64,000 nt of DNA from Branchinecta lynchi (lineage: Eukaryota > Arthropoda > Branchiopoda > Anostraca > Branchinectidae): assembly GCA_023053575.1 (NCBI GenBank), contig JAKZAP010000022.1, positions 11,326,518 to 11,390,517 on the forward strand, read 5' to 3'. The notes under the pieces were generated by a model, which had not been told where the DNA came from, made no database searches, and saw nothing but the letters and a program-made list of their open reading frames with translations. Below are positions 44,586 to 56,345 of the stretch, piece after piece (position 1 is the first letter of the stretch; every line of letters begins with the position of its first letter). A program made the translations under genes and the position numbers.

Positions 44586-45021
44586 TGTATGTCCTCCGGA
44601 GGGACAAAAAAAAAGAAAACAAAAATATGTACAAAATATGTACAAAAATATCAAACGCCCAGGATTACATTTACAGTTCACACACACATATAAATAAAAG
44701 CAGGAACAAAAGCGGTTAAAGTGGGCATATTGGGGAGCAATTTATTCCGTGGTTAAACCTAACGAGACAAACTAAAGTCTAAAGTCCCCGAGGTCGTTTT
44801 TTCCTTTTCAGTGCAATGAAAAGAAGAACATAGTTCGTGTTTTCATTTCATATATAAAATGTGGTTGGCGGTTCAGGCGTCTGTTGTATGGCCGTATTAG
44901 GCTTTTTCCGAAAGATTATTATTATTATTAATACCTAACTGGACAGACTAAATACACACTCGACGAATATGGCTTTGCAAAAAGCTAAAAGTTGCAGACA
45001 ATATCAAGCATTCCTGAATTC

Positions 45022-45498
45022 TTATGGCACTGGCCTTTCGGCCAAGTGCCATATAGCGATCGCAATTTCTGTCCGTCCGTCGCTCGGTCGGTCCTGGTTT
45101 TGCCAGTTTGGGCACTTCCACATAAGCTAGGACGATGAAACTTGGCAGGCGTATCAGGGACCCCAAAAGATTAAGTTGGAGATAGTCACTTCCCTGATCC
45201 GACCATCGAGGGGGGAGTGGAGGGAGAGGGAATCCGGAATCTTGAGGTATTTTAACTGTTGAACGGGTGATCGGATCTTAATGAAACTTGATATTTGGAA
45301 AGACCTCGTGTCTCAGACGACCCAATTAAAATCCGGACCGGACCCGGGGACTTCGGTGGGAGTTGGAGGGAGTAACCGGAAATCTTGGGAAACGCTTAGA
45401 GTAGAGGGATCGGGATGAAACTCGGTAGGAAGAGCAGGCACAAATCCTAGAGACATCATTGACATAGCTGGACCGGATTCGGGCACTTTACTAGCTTG
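45022..45498 (+). mobile_element. Family B element, forward
   Basis: Palindrome TGGCACTGGCCTTTCGGCCA, then ATAGCGATCGCAATTTCTGT, GTCCGTCCGTCGCTCGGTCG, then GATGAAACTTGGCAGGCGTA and the core phrases of 17198-18118. It abuts repeat R at its right end. Confidence 0.75.
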
Positions 45499-45549
45499 GA
45501 CAAAGATAAAAGTGATATTTCTTATAATACTTAGTAGGTCTTTATTTTA

Positions 45550-46012
45550 TGCATAAATCAGCTTGTATAATTCAGATTTAAATAGATTATTTGTTTTTGA
45601 ATGATTTTTGTACCTATGTTATTTTTTATAAGCTTATTGCATATTCTGGTACATTTTATAAAGCAAGCATATCAAGCTTCACAACACTATTCCACAAAGA
45701 AAAACTTTGAATAGGCACTTTAAGCCACGGAACTTCTGATGAAACACTGGAACAATCAGGTAAACTGCATCTGCGGCTTGACTTTGGTGATGTCTCAAAC
45801 ATATCCTTTTCTATCAAGCATTGCTGGAAGTTTTTGAATTTCCTGCCACGGTATCCCAGCTCCTAAGATTTAGATCGCCGAAATGCCAGAGAGGTAAAGA
45901 CAAGGGAAAACAAGAAAACGGCCCATTTTCGTAACACTTTCTAAAGGAAGTCGGAAATGTTTATTTGTGAAGCATTTAATACAAAGTAAAGCATTAGAAG
46001 TGTCCATTGTGC
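45550..46012 (-). repeat. Repeat R, copy 2
   Basis: Inverted partner of 36645-37098. Boundaries from the alignment: starts (minus) near TAAAGCACAATGGACACTTC and ends near ATACAAGCTGAT. Confidence 0.75.
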
Positions 46013-46554
46013 TTTAAGAGAGTTCTGCACTAGCACTCTGAAGTCCTTCGTAACCGTGCTCGTCCGTACCCGGTATGCTCTCAGTTGTTGAAAACAGCCA
46101 AAGTGGATGCTTACGACACATTTCGATCGCTTCCGGCAGATTACGATTGCCAGTGGAGGACCCACTTTACATTGATCCGGTTCTTCTTCCTTGAGACAGG
46201 AACCCTGTTCTGGTGTAATAATACTTCTTCTTCATCGATGACAAGATTTTGTCAACCCCATTGACGAACAAGAATTCGCGTAATTTGACTTACTTTACCG
46301 AGTTGTCAAGGATCAAGTCTACAGCCTGTTGGATTTCAGAATGTGTCTATGATATTAACTTGGTCGACGAACAGGGCTCCGACTTTTGGACTTGGGACGA
46401 ACAAAACTAACTAAAGAAGTAAACTCTAAACATTCACGAAGACAAATAAGCCAAGTTTTTATTTAATCGATATGTTTTGTGTCTCAAAATTCCGTAGATA
46501 CTTTTGATTTATGGTACCAAAACATACCTTTAAACGAGTTTGTGTACCTATGAC

Positions 46555-47385
46555 TTGGTAAAGTTGCCCGTCCGTCTGTCCGTTGGCACGATAACTCCCA
46601 AAGAGATTGAGCTATTTTGTCAAAATTTGATGTGAGGATCCTTTGGCTCAAAGTAATGGGTTAAGTTCTTAGATGGGCCCCATAGCTGTAGCCTACGTTT
46701 AGGGATGAGGAAGGTGTATCAAATTAATGGGCGAAAAAAATATTTTTGAAGCTAATTAACCAGGCGATTCAAAGGTAAGAAAACATGCTCAATCCGAATA
46801 TGAAAATTATTTTCTCGCCGGACAAGTAGTTCACCCGGATCCGGCAAAACCCGGCAAATTTGTGAAAAGTAAAAGTCTCATCTGAAGTTGATTAGAGGGA
46901 TCTAGGGGCAAGGAGGTATGCCGAATCCCAATATCAAATTATTTTCTCACCGAACGCACAGTTCGCTTTGAATCCGGCTGAACCCGGAAAATTTGTAAAA
47001 TAGTATAATTTCTATCTTAAGTTGATTAGAGATTAGATGTAGGGGTAAGAAGGCATGCTGAAATCGTTTCGAGCTTTATTTTGTTGACACGCAACACAAG
47101 TAGTTCGCCCGGAATCCGGCCGAGACCGGAAATTGGGCAGAAGTAAGGAAGGAAGTTTTGATCACTTTCGTCAAAGTAGATATGACTTAGGCCATAGAGG
47201 TAAACACATCCTGATTCCGTATCTGAACTTGGTCTTCTCAGATGATTACCATTGGCCTTAACTTGTTTCTAAATTTTGATCGTAAAAATGTTTAAGGAGT
47301 CTGGCGAAGACCGGATATCTACAAGACCGAATTGGCTGGATCACATTTTATATTTCTGGAATCCCATCGAAACCTTTGGTCTTAC
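46555..47385 (+). mobile_element. Family A element, diverged left end
   Basis: GCCCGTCCGTCTGTCCGTTG and CACGATAACTCCC, then three to four core units (AATCCGGCTGAACCCGGAAA, GGGGTAAGAAGGCATGCTGA) and the right end GGAATCCCATCGAAACCTTT, GGTCTTAC. The GGGATCCC palindrome is degraded at both ends. Confidence 0.72.
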
Positions 47386-48288
47386 TTTCATAAGAAAGAG
47401 GTGTGACAACCTTTATCAGATTACATGGATTTTTTTTTATTTGAACCATAAAGGCATAGCCCTATGGCTCGACTTTGTCGTTAACGAGGGCTCTAATAGT
47501 AAAAGATGTGGAGTCGCGTATTTCTTCTAGTTTCGGGGCGGTGGTTTGTCTTTAAGGATTTTCTATCTAGACGCAATCTTGCAAAGATTTTTAACACTGT
47601 TGCTCTACCACAGACTTTGCTGGCATCTTCTTTTTTACCTTTTTTTTTGCGTTAACAAATTTATCTCGTATAAAAACTACTTTTTTTCATTTTGGGAATT
47701 TTTTATCCCGGTGCCGGTTTTCGAAATACCAATTCAGTTCTTTTATGATGGAAAATTATGGTTTAGAAGACCCCATTGATATTTTGAAAAAGAAAAGGGA
47801 AACATTTGTTTTCAAAAATTCATTCCCTAAAACACACTCTGTCCAATGCGTGGCATTGATTGTATTTTGGTTAAAGTAGACTTCATTTAGGATAGTGTAG
47901 GCTAACTATTTTTTAAATGACGTAGATTCTTATGAAAGTATATGGTCTAGTTATAAGTTGTAGATCGATTGTGTGCATTTTATTATATTTTTCTACTTGC
48001 CAGCTTTGGCGGATACAAATAAACGAATTGAACTGAATTGAATAATTCAGCCACCAAAATTCACATACACCAAATTTAGTGAGTAGCCCCTGCGGCAGGA
48101 GTTACCGAGTGAACACACCAGTGGCAATGTCATAGGATGGAATCGTCTAGGGTAACTAAACTATATGTGGCATCTGCGCGACACGCTCTGACAATTAGCA
48201 ACGCCCAAGCGATTTCCTTCTAGAAGAGAGCACGCGTCGCCACCACTGATATTCATCTTATCTTTTTCGCTATTCAATAAGCGTTGCG

Positions 48289-49714
48289 TTTTTGGGATCC
48301 CAAAACGTAAGTGGAGGGATACCTATGACATCGCAAAAGTTGTCCGTCTGTCCGTCCGTCCGTCTGTCCGTCCGTCTGTAAGCACGATAACTCTCGAAGG
48401 GAATGAGATATTTTGATGAAACTTGGTGAGAAGGTTCGTTGGGTCGTCGGACCAGTCAAGTTCGTAGATGGGCTTTGTAGCTCTACATTTAGGGGTGGGG
48501 GAGGGGATTGAAATTAAGGGACAAACAAAATATTTTGAAACAGCTAATGTGATAGTCGATTATGGGGTAAGAAGACATGCTGAACACGATGGTGAAAACT
48601 ATTTTGTCATCGGACAAGTAGTTCGCCCGGAATCCGGCCAAAACCGGAAAGTTTGTTGAAAGTAAAAGTTTTATTTGAAGTTGATTAGATGTTCGATTTA
48701 GGGGTAGGAAGACATGCTGAAGACGATGGTGAAAATTATTTTCTCGACGGACAAGTATTTCGTCCGGAATCCGGCCCAAACCGGAAAGTTTGTTGAAAGT
48801 AAAAGTTTTATTTGAAATTGATTAGATGTTCGATTTAGGGGTAGGAAGACATGCTGAAGACGATGGTAAAAACTATTTTCTCGATGGACAAGTATTTCGC
48901 CCGGAATCCGGCCCAGACCGGAAAGTTTGTTGAAAGTAAAAGTTTTATTTGAAGTTGATTAAATGTTCGATTTAGAGGTAGGGAGACATGCGGAAGACGA
49001 TGGTGAAAACTATTTTCTCGACGGACAAGTATTTCGACCGGAATCCGGCCCAAACCGGAAAGTTTGTCAAAATTAAAAGTTTAATTTGGAGTTGATTGGA
49101 TGTTCGATTTAGGGCAAGAAGACATGCTGAACACTTGTGTGAAAACAAGTTTCTACCCGGACATGTAGTTCGTCCGGAATCCGGCCAAAACCGGAAAACT
49201 GTTGGAAGTCAAAGTTTTATTTCTAGTTGATTAGATAAGCGATTTAGGGGTAAGAAGAGATGCTGAGTCCCTGTGTGACAATCGTATTTTACCCGGACAT
49301 ATAGTTCGACCGGAATCCGGCTGGAATCGGAAAATTTGTTATAAGCTAAATTTCTATTTGAAGTTGATTAGATGTTCATTAGTGGGGAAAGAAGATACCC
49401 TGATTTCGTCTTTGAGCTTTCTTTTTTCGCCGGACAAGTAGTTCTGGAGTTCGGCCGGAACCGGGAAATTGGCAGAAGTGGCAGGAAGTTTTCGTCAAAA
49501 CAGATATGACTTATAGGGGTAAACACACATGCTGAATCCAAATCTGAACTTGGTTTTCTCAGGTGATTAGCTATTTGGCCTTAATCTGTTTCTGAATTTT
49601 AATTGTAAAAATGTTCAAGGAGTCTGGCGAAGACTGGATCTGGCTAAGACAAGACCCAGTTGTCTGGATCAGATATTGAATTTTTGGGATCCCATCGAAA
49701 CCTTTGGTCTTGTT
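48289..49714 (+). mobile_element. Complete family A element, inverted relative to 20.6 kb copy
   Basis: TTTTTGGGATCCCAAAACGT at left, TTTTTGGGATCCCATCGAAA and CCTTTGGTCTTGTT at right. The GTTCGATTTAG phrase recurs at 48691, 48828, 48965 and 49102, exactly 137 bp apart; further units are more diverged. Because 137 is not a multiple of three, short frames in the units shift and are not coding. Same length and order as 20651-22052. Confidence 0.85.
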
Positions 49715-50088
49715 TTCCGTCGGCGGCATACTACGTTGGCATTCTGTCTTAGTGACGCAAGACTAAATTTAAATTACGCTACAATAGGAATGATAAATGG
49801 GTTTTGGTTTTGTTTCAAGACGATGTTGGATAGCCAGCCAAATATTGTAATGATCACCTCTGCTGCAGTCATACCGAAATGTAAGGAGTGTCGCCTGAAT
49901 TTTAGGGACACATTTGCAGGAGGCGGTGGAAATAATGGTCGGGGTGTCGGAACTTTTGGTCGTAAAAAACTGTCATGTTTTAATCATTACAGTTCGGGTG
50001 GATCGTAAAAAATTGTAATTTTTTGACCTGTGCGGATGGTCAGGCCGTATATTTTTGCACCCACCATGTCTACATAGTTGGTCGACAC

Positions 50089-50412
50089 GCTGTCAGAAGT
50101 TTCATAACATAAAACACTAGGATGCGCGGTTTCAACAATTGATAACACTTAGGGTGTTAGCTGTTATCTGTTTCAAATGTTATATGTAACAAGCATTACC
50201 AAGAAGAGCCGAAAAAGCATCTGCTGACTTTTCCGACATCATGATGACCAGCAAAAACGCCAGCAGATATTTGTGTCGAGTTTTTCGGCTTCTCTTGTAT
50301 GCATGGCGTTTTAATGCGCATCGTTTGAAAAACATAACAGCTAACATCATAAGTATTATCTGTTGAATCCGCGCATCCTTGCGTTACATTTCATGAAACT
50401 CTGACAGCTCAT
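50089..50412. mobile_element. Family D MITE
   Basis: CACGCTGTCAGAAGTTTCAT and CATGAAACTCTGACAGC ends; GATGCGCGGTTTCAAC and its complement in the arms; centre GACTTTTCCGACATCATGAT. Confidence 0.75.
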
Positions 50413-50524
50413 CGCCAAATAACTGCCAGATTACCAGATAGGCTCAGGTCACCTTCAAATTCGTCGGTCTTATGGTCAAACTGTTTCAACCCAGTTTCAT
50501 CTAAACCGATGTCTATCAGCAAAA

Positions 50525-50960
50525 TTATATAATAGTGTTGTGCTGCCCCATATTTTATATGTAGCTAGCTCCATTTTCTGAAACATTAAATGATACAGAC
50601 CGACCAAAAATTAAACGGATTTACTTTAAATTCACAAAATACCTTCTTCGTCTTCCTCCTTGGACGCGCAATACCTACATGACCAAGAAATACGGTATCC
50701 TTGACCCGATTCGAAAGCTCGATGAGCTATGTCAACTAGTAAAGTGCAATAGGAACGGCCATGAGTGGCAAGGGATTGTTTTTTGACAGTTTGTGATTTA
50801 TAAGTGTGACTTTTCCCTCTGTGATTCGCCCTTTGTTGTTTGTTTTTGCTGTGTGATCTTTTTTCTGTGTTTTTCTACTTTCTTTCTTTTTTAAACTCCA
50901 TCATTTTCTCTTTCCTGTACGGTGGGTGAAAAATAAACATTACATTACATATATTCTGAC
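50525..50960 (+). pseudogene. LINE copy 3: ORF2 C-terminus and 3' tail
   Basis: Plus-strand frame after a TAG near 50570 reads TDRPKIKRIYFKF, TKYLLRLPPWTRNTYMTK, KYGILDPIRKLDELCQLV and stops at 50784-50786. Just upstream another frame has SVVLPHILYV, equal in pattern to SVALPHILYI of the 3.5-7.3 kb LINE. The 3' end GGTGGGTGAAAAATAAAC followed by (ATTAC)n matches the complement of the tail of that LINE near 3545. It is a 5'-truncated, frameshifted copy of the same family. Confidence 0.75.
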
Positions 50961-51086
50961 CTCACTCCTTTTAGGCCGAATTATTTAGTATATACTAAAA
51001 TGCCCGAGTCAGTTCTTGTACATAGAAGAGGAAAGGTTTCTTGCGAATATGTTCATTCCTTTATTTTGCTCGTTTGTTGGTAATTG

Positions 51087-51345
51087 CACTGTCAGAAGTT
51101 TCATAACTAATAAAACAAGAATACACAGTTTCAATAGATACCACTTATGTTGTTAGCTGCAATTGTTTTCAAACATTACGCATTAAAACATTATGCACAC
51201 AAGAAGAGTCAAAACACCGCCGGAAAATGTCTGCCGAATTTTTTCTTCGACATCATGATATCGGACAAATCAGAAGCTGCTTTTTCAGCGGTTATTCGGC
51301 TCTTCCTGGCAATTCTTATTGTGCATAAACGTTTGAAGGAAATGA
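51087..51345. mobile_element. Family D MITE, right-truncated
   Basis: CACTGTCAGAAGTTTCATAA at left; AAGAAGAGTCAAAACACCGC, TCTTCGACATCATGATATCG in the middle; the right arm stops after GTGCATAAACGTTTGAAGG. Confidence 0.7.
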
Positions 51346-51632
51346 AAGTTTGACGACTAAATCTGTTCTTGTCCTGACGATTCCTCTCATTTCATTTCAT
51401 GGACTGTTGCTGTACCGGACGCTGACACACTTGTGCAGTAAAATGTCATATCATATAGTAAAAGACATGAACTCCAGAAGCTGTCTTGTTGGGGGATCCA
51501 CTAACTATACATAACATAACATAGATCAAATAATCACGCAGCTTACGTCATTACACAATATCACGCAGAACGCACCAAAGAAAGGGAATTGTACACACCT
51601 GTCTAAATATTCATATCGAAATTTATTTATTT

Positions 51633-51657
51633 AAAAAAAAAAAAAAAAAAAAAAAAA
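51633..51657 (+). repeat. A25 homopolymer
   Basis: Run of 25 A next to a segment (51468-51550) that shares AGAAGCTGTCTTGTTGGGGG with 14565-14590, so it may belong to a retroposon. Confidence 0.7.
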
Positions 51658-52517
51658 TATCCCCCCAACCCAAGGTAATAAGGGAATGATATAGTGGATT
51701 CATGGTGGTTAGAATTACGGCCACATTCAGGATTTTTTTGTCTTAAAAGTGGCCGCTAATCGTAAATTGTTTGCTTAAGTTATGTGTTTTTGATGAAATT
51801 AAAAAAATGTCTATGTCTATGTCTATGTCTGAAAGAGAAAACAAAAATATGCGAAATGATTTTTTATTTTTAATTAGTGAAGGCAAAACAAATAATCTTA
51901 AACAGAACAAACTCTGAACATGACATCAGAGCAAACGAAGTTCAGGGTTAGATTTACTTTTTTTTTCTCTGGCATTTTTGGGTGCGGAACCCTTGCGTTA
52001 TGGCAATACCAGTTATTAAGTTGTCGATAGGCCGCTATGAACATGGAACAGCCGCATTAGTTCGAGCTGCTTGATGATGATCCTTACGGTCTCCCGTCGC
52101 GTGTGCCAGAAACTCACATTGGCGCCACGTTACGTCAGATACATTTTTTAGAATTAGTCTGTTTTTACCTATTCCCTTAAAGCACTAGTCGCAGTAGTTT
52201 GAATTTCTGTTCCAGTAATCGAACATACGATAGTAACGCCTTTGAAAATTTGCTGGGTGTCTCAGAGATGGTAGAAGTAATAAAATAGTTTGTTGTAGAC
52301 ATAAAATAATATACTGACTCTTAAAGGACCCGACATATTTGTAATACTAATCCAGTGCACTTTCTTAGTCTTTCGATCAGCATTATTCCCGAATTTTATT
52401 TTATTATTATTCATAGTTATATTATATCCCCTTGTTTTTTACTTGTTTTTATGCTGCCTCAGACATGTTTGTTTATTGTTACCAAGAAACGGCAAGGCTT
52501 AAAGGTAACCCGAATAA

Positions 52518-52838
52518 TTAAACCATACTTGAACACACAATGGAGAATGCATTATTTACAGACATGGCCACGGAGAGCGTGTTTCTCCTGAGCGTGACGT
52601 TTTCAAAATATGGATGTTCATTTCTGGAGGTTTGCACATGCAGACTCCAAGACAAAAAGCGCAATTCATTCAAATCTTGTACAGTGCTGACCGGATCGTA
52701 TTGGATTTCTTCTAGATATACGCTTGGGCTTAACTGGTTAAAAAATATTCCAGAAGAAGGGTTGATTGGAGACATTTGTTCATTTCTAAAATTGTTCGGT
52801 ACTGAAATAAGAACAGATGCAAAAGGAGCAAAAATCAT
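52518..52838 (-). other. Possible exon or gene remnant, unknown
   Basis: A minus-strand open stretch with protein-like composition (SPSVYLEEIQYDPVSTVQDL, HPYFENVTLRRNTLSVAMS). A strong acceptor-like TCTGTTCTTATTTCAG lies at about 52806-52791 and a possible donor TCT|GTAAAT near 52567, framing a ~225-bp exon. The opposite strand is also open for 135 codons, so either or neither may be real. No family recognised. Confidence 0.25.
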
Positions 52839-52965
52839 AGCTTGGAAACACTATTTCGTATTTGGATTGGGTATTCTGCAGGCAATGTTAACGGAAGTCA
52901 TACAGATAGGGATGATTCTTGGTACTCTTCATTCAGGTGTCCTTTAAGCTTCTCGATATTGGCAC

Positions 52966-53348
52966 ACTGTCAGAAGTTTCATAACAGATTGCACATAATA
53001 CTTTCAAGAATAACACCTTTTCACTTAGAAATAAAGCTTTATGACCAATTAAGTTTATACTATTTCGTGCCTAGATCTCCAACAACACCTTCAATAGGTA
53101 AAAATACTACACTGTCAGAAGTTACATAACGACAACAGAAGGATGCGCAGTTTCAACAGATAACACTTTGGGATGTTATCTGTTATGTTTCTTTCGTTCC
53201 CGTTAGAATGTTTACCAATTGAAGGTATTGTTCGAGATCTAGGCAAGAAATAGTGTAAACTTAATTGGTCATAACACTTTATTTCTAAGTGAAAAGGTGT
53301 TATTCTTGAAAGTGTTATACGCTATCTGTTATGAAACTTCTGACAGTG
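52966..53348. mobile_element. Nested family D foldback MITE
   Basis: CACTGTCAGAAGTTTCATAA at 52968 and again (CACTGTCAGAAGTTACATAA) at 53111; single right end GAAACTTCTGACAGTG near 53345. Between them 52990-53100 and 53212-53325 are inverted copies (ATAACACCTTTTCACTTAGA / complement). The inner half-element occupies the loop. Confidence 0.75.
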
Positions 53349-53370
53349 TAGTTATATTATATCCCCTTGT

Positions 53371-53545
53371 TATGGCACTTGCCCTTCGGCCAAGTGCCAT
53401 ATAGCGATCGCAATTTCTGTCCGTCCGTCGGTCTTCGCCGAGACGGATATGGAAGGTGGAGCCAGGCGAGAAACGTCTGGAAGTCCGGGGTGTTGGACAC
53501 CCCAGATTCCGGATGTCTGGAAGGTGCCATAGAGGCAACCCATTC
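53371..53545 (+). mobile_element. Family B terminus, truncated
   Basis: ATGGCACTTGCCCTTCGGCC and AAGTGCCATATAGCGATCGC, GTCCGTCCGTCGGTC, then only fragments. Begins 22 bp after the D element ends. Confidence 0.7.
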
Positions 53546-54880
53546 GAGCAACACGACAAATATGCAAATGTAGGAAGAAAAGGGAAAGTCTTGACCGTTG
53601 TGATTGGGATGCAAGAGATATTTGAAATGTAAAGGGGACATCTAGGAAATTTTGAAGAATAGCAAAATCAGCTGTCATCATTATCAGGAAAATCTGGAAA
53701 CTGAAAGAAAAAAGGGCTCATCATGCGGGATTTTTGCTTACGACCTTCAGCTGACATGCGTAAGTAGGTAACTAGGGGATCCTAGTAACATCTAAATTAG
53801 TATTTCAGTTTTTCGTTTCACCAATTTACCCCAAAATTTACCTGCTCCATGTTAACTAACGTTCAAAGAGGCAGAGGTATGAACATACCCGCTATTTCCA
53901 CAGCTACCTTCGACTACCGTAGCAGAAACAGAACTTGATGCGAGTTATCCTTAAAAAAAATTAAGTAAAATCGGCTCAACAAGGCTCTACTTGGTAACTA
54001 TTTTACTACTTTCCTTAAAGAGGTCGGTAACAAAATATATATGTTTCTGCCCCAGAAAGTAGCTCTTCAGCTTGACATAAATACGGACTATATTTATCCT
54101 GTTACATGTTTTGAAACATTTGTTAAGTTCAAAAAGTCTGAGCTTTTCTACATCAGTGAGATTAACTTTATTGAAACGAAGCTGCAAAAGTTGAAATTTG
54201 CCAAGGACGAATGATAATCTAGACCAGAACAGAGCACTCATAAGGAAGAAGACAAAATAAGTATCGTGCCCTTCGTGTTTTTTTTATTATACGGCTTTCA
54301 TACGTAGCTTTATTGCACTCTAGTACTTTCAATTTTAATTAACTCAATTCCGGTAGTGACTGCTTCATTCCGACAGTAAAGTACTGAGAGGTCAGTAACA
54401 TTGCTGCCTTTTTTACGGTACGTATCCTTTGCGACGTCATACACTTTGCAAGGTATGGCACCCAGTACCACATATGTTTGACGTACACATATTCCTTGTC
54501 GGAGATCATGCTGTCACATACAATGTGTGACAAGACTGAATATCACGGCTTGATTGAGCACTTTTCGTTGGTTGCAAAAAAATGTAATATGCCTAGTGGG
54601 CCTTTGTCTGAACACAATTGCGTGGCCTAATGGATCTGGTATTCCGTGTGTCAGATGTTTGGTCGACGGCGTTTACTTAAAGCACAAACATTTTTTACGG
54701 GTTCTTTATTTTCTGGGAATAGTGGGCAGCTTCTTGATATCTTACGCTCGACGTCACCAACGGTGATTGTTTCTTTTGGTAATTTTGTGCAAGAGGACTC
54801 GAGTTGAGAAGTGCTGTTTCTTACTTTGTTATTTTGTTTAGGTTCCTATGAGTTGTTTTTTTATCCTGTATATGGCCTTT
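53546..54880. other. Intergenic DNA, nothing recognised
   Basis: Short frames only, no repeats shared with the rest of the window were recognised. Confidence 0.4.
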
Positions 54881-54883
54881 GGG

Positions 54884-55622
54884 TTTTTGGGATCCCAAAA
54901 CGTAAGTGGAGCAATCGCAAAAGTTGTCCGTCCGTCCGTCTGTAAGCACGTTAACTCTCGAAGGGAATGAGATATTTTGATGAAACTTGGTGTGAGGATT
55001 CGTTAGGTCGTCGGACAAGTCAAGTTCGTAGACGGGTTTTGTAGCCGTATATTAAGGGGTGGGGGGAGGGGGGGTCAGATTAAAGGTCAAACAAAATATT
55101 TTGAAACAGCTAATGTCATGGTCGATTATGGGGTAAGAAAACATGCTGAGCCCGATGGTGAAAACCATTTTGTCATCAAACAAGTATTTCGCCCGGAATC
55201 CGGCCAAAACCGGAAAGTTTGTTAGAAGGAAAAGTTTTATTTGAAGTTTATTAGATGTTCGATTTAGAGGTAAGAAGACATGCTGAAGACGATGGTGAAA
55301 ATTATTTTCTTGACGGAAAATTAGTTCGCCCGGAATCCGGAAAAAATGGAAAGTTTGTTAAAATTAAAAGTTTTATTTGGAGTTGATTAGATTGGAGTTG
55401 AATTTTATAGTGAAAATGTTTAAGGAGTCTGGCAAAGACTGGATGTGGCGAAGACAAGGCCAAGTTGTCTGGATCAGATATTGAATTTTTGGGATCCCAT
55501 CAAGTATTCAAGTATTTATTTACGTACTAAAATTATAAAACACTGGACAACTTGGTCTATTGGTCTAGAAGGAAAAGAATCTTGTTTAGGCCTAGCTAAA
55601 CATCAAAACCTTTGGTCTTGTT
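54884..55622 (+). mobile_element. Family A element with small insertion at its 3' end
   Basis: TTTTTGGGATCCCAAAACGT at left, about two core units, then GGGATCCCATC at 55490-55500. About 105 bp of unrelated AT-rich sequence precede the final AAAACCTTTGGTCTTGTT at 55606-55622, where other copies are continuous. Confidence 0.75.
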
Positions 55623-55689
55623 CAATACAGATGTATATATATATATAGATATGTTATAAGATTAAACATATATGATTCAGATTACAAAC

Positions 55690-55870
55690 ACATCTTGACT
55701 GTTGTTCGCCTCGCGCGACTTCCTCGATTTGATGAGAAACACGGAAAGATTTCAACTTTTCCATATGGAAGTGATGATAGTGGTGAAAATTCGGTCAGGA
55801 ATTCCAGACCGGGAACACCCGACCCTGGTCGTGGGTTCGCACTCTTAACCAGTATTTTTACCCCATGAAA
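55690..55870 (-). repeat. Family O repeat
   Basis: Minus strand: GTGCGAACCCACGACCAGGG, CCGGTCTGGAATTCCTGACC, CCATATGGAAAAGTTGAAAT. Related to 61190-61275 and 12630-12710. Confidence 0.45.
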
Positions 55871-55964
55871 AATCTTTAGACTGTGTAGTTGTACGGAAAA
55901 GTTGCATGTAATATGAAGTAGCATGGAGTATTTTGATTTAACTTGCCTCAGACCAGGCTAATCT

Positions 55965-56345
55965 TAAAAGACCTGTCTTACCTATAGTACTACGCAACCT
56001 ACTTCCATAATCACTCCATACATTTCTAAACCCGGATACCCTAATTTCGTGCGGTACATTATAACCCCTCTAACAAAACCACGCTGATTTTCTCACTTGC
56101 CGTGCTTTGCTACCTTCGATGTGTATCACGCGGTCAGCGGTTGTCTGCGAGAAGTTTTTCCATCAGAAAAACCAGTCTTGTGAATTGTTTCCCTGTTTTC
56201 GCTAAAAGTCATCGGGTCTCGAAAAAGGTTTAAAATAGCAAAAACTGTCGGTTATTTGTTGAAACCAGAGTCTAGTTTTAAAGTATTCAAATATATTAAA
56301 ATACTTTTAAGTTAGTAAATAGTGCGAGGGGTCCTTTAAGCGGTA
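55965..56345 (+). repeat. Family I repeat, uninterrupted copy
   Basis: Provides the intact reference for 10440-10995; the site where that copy carries the mini family A element is CCATCAGAAAAACCAG here (56160). Confidence 0.7.

Noticed and set aside
48289..49714. Satellite DNA array
   Set aside because: Unique, conserved ends and scattered copies show a mobile element with a tandem core, not a free satellite.
53371..53545. Bacterial-type rho-independent terminator at TGGCACTTGCCCTTCGGCCAAGTGCC
   Set aside because: The hairpin is the terminus of a dispersed eukaryotic repeat (family B) and recurs in other copies.
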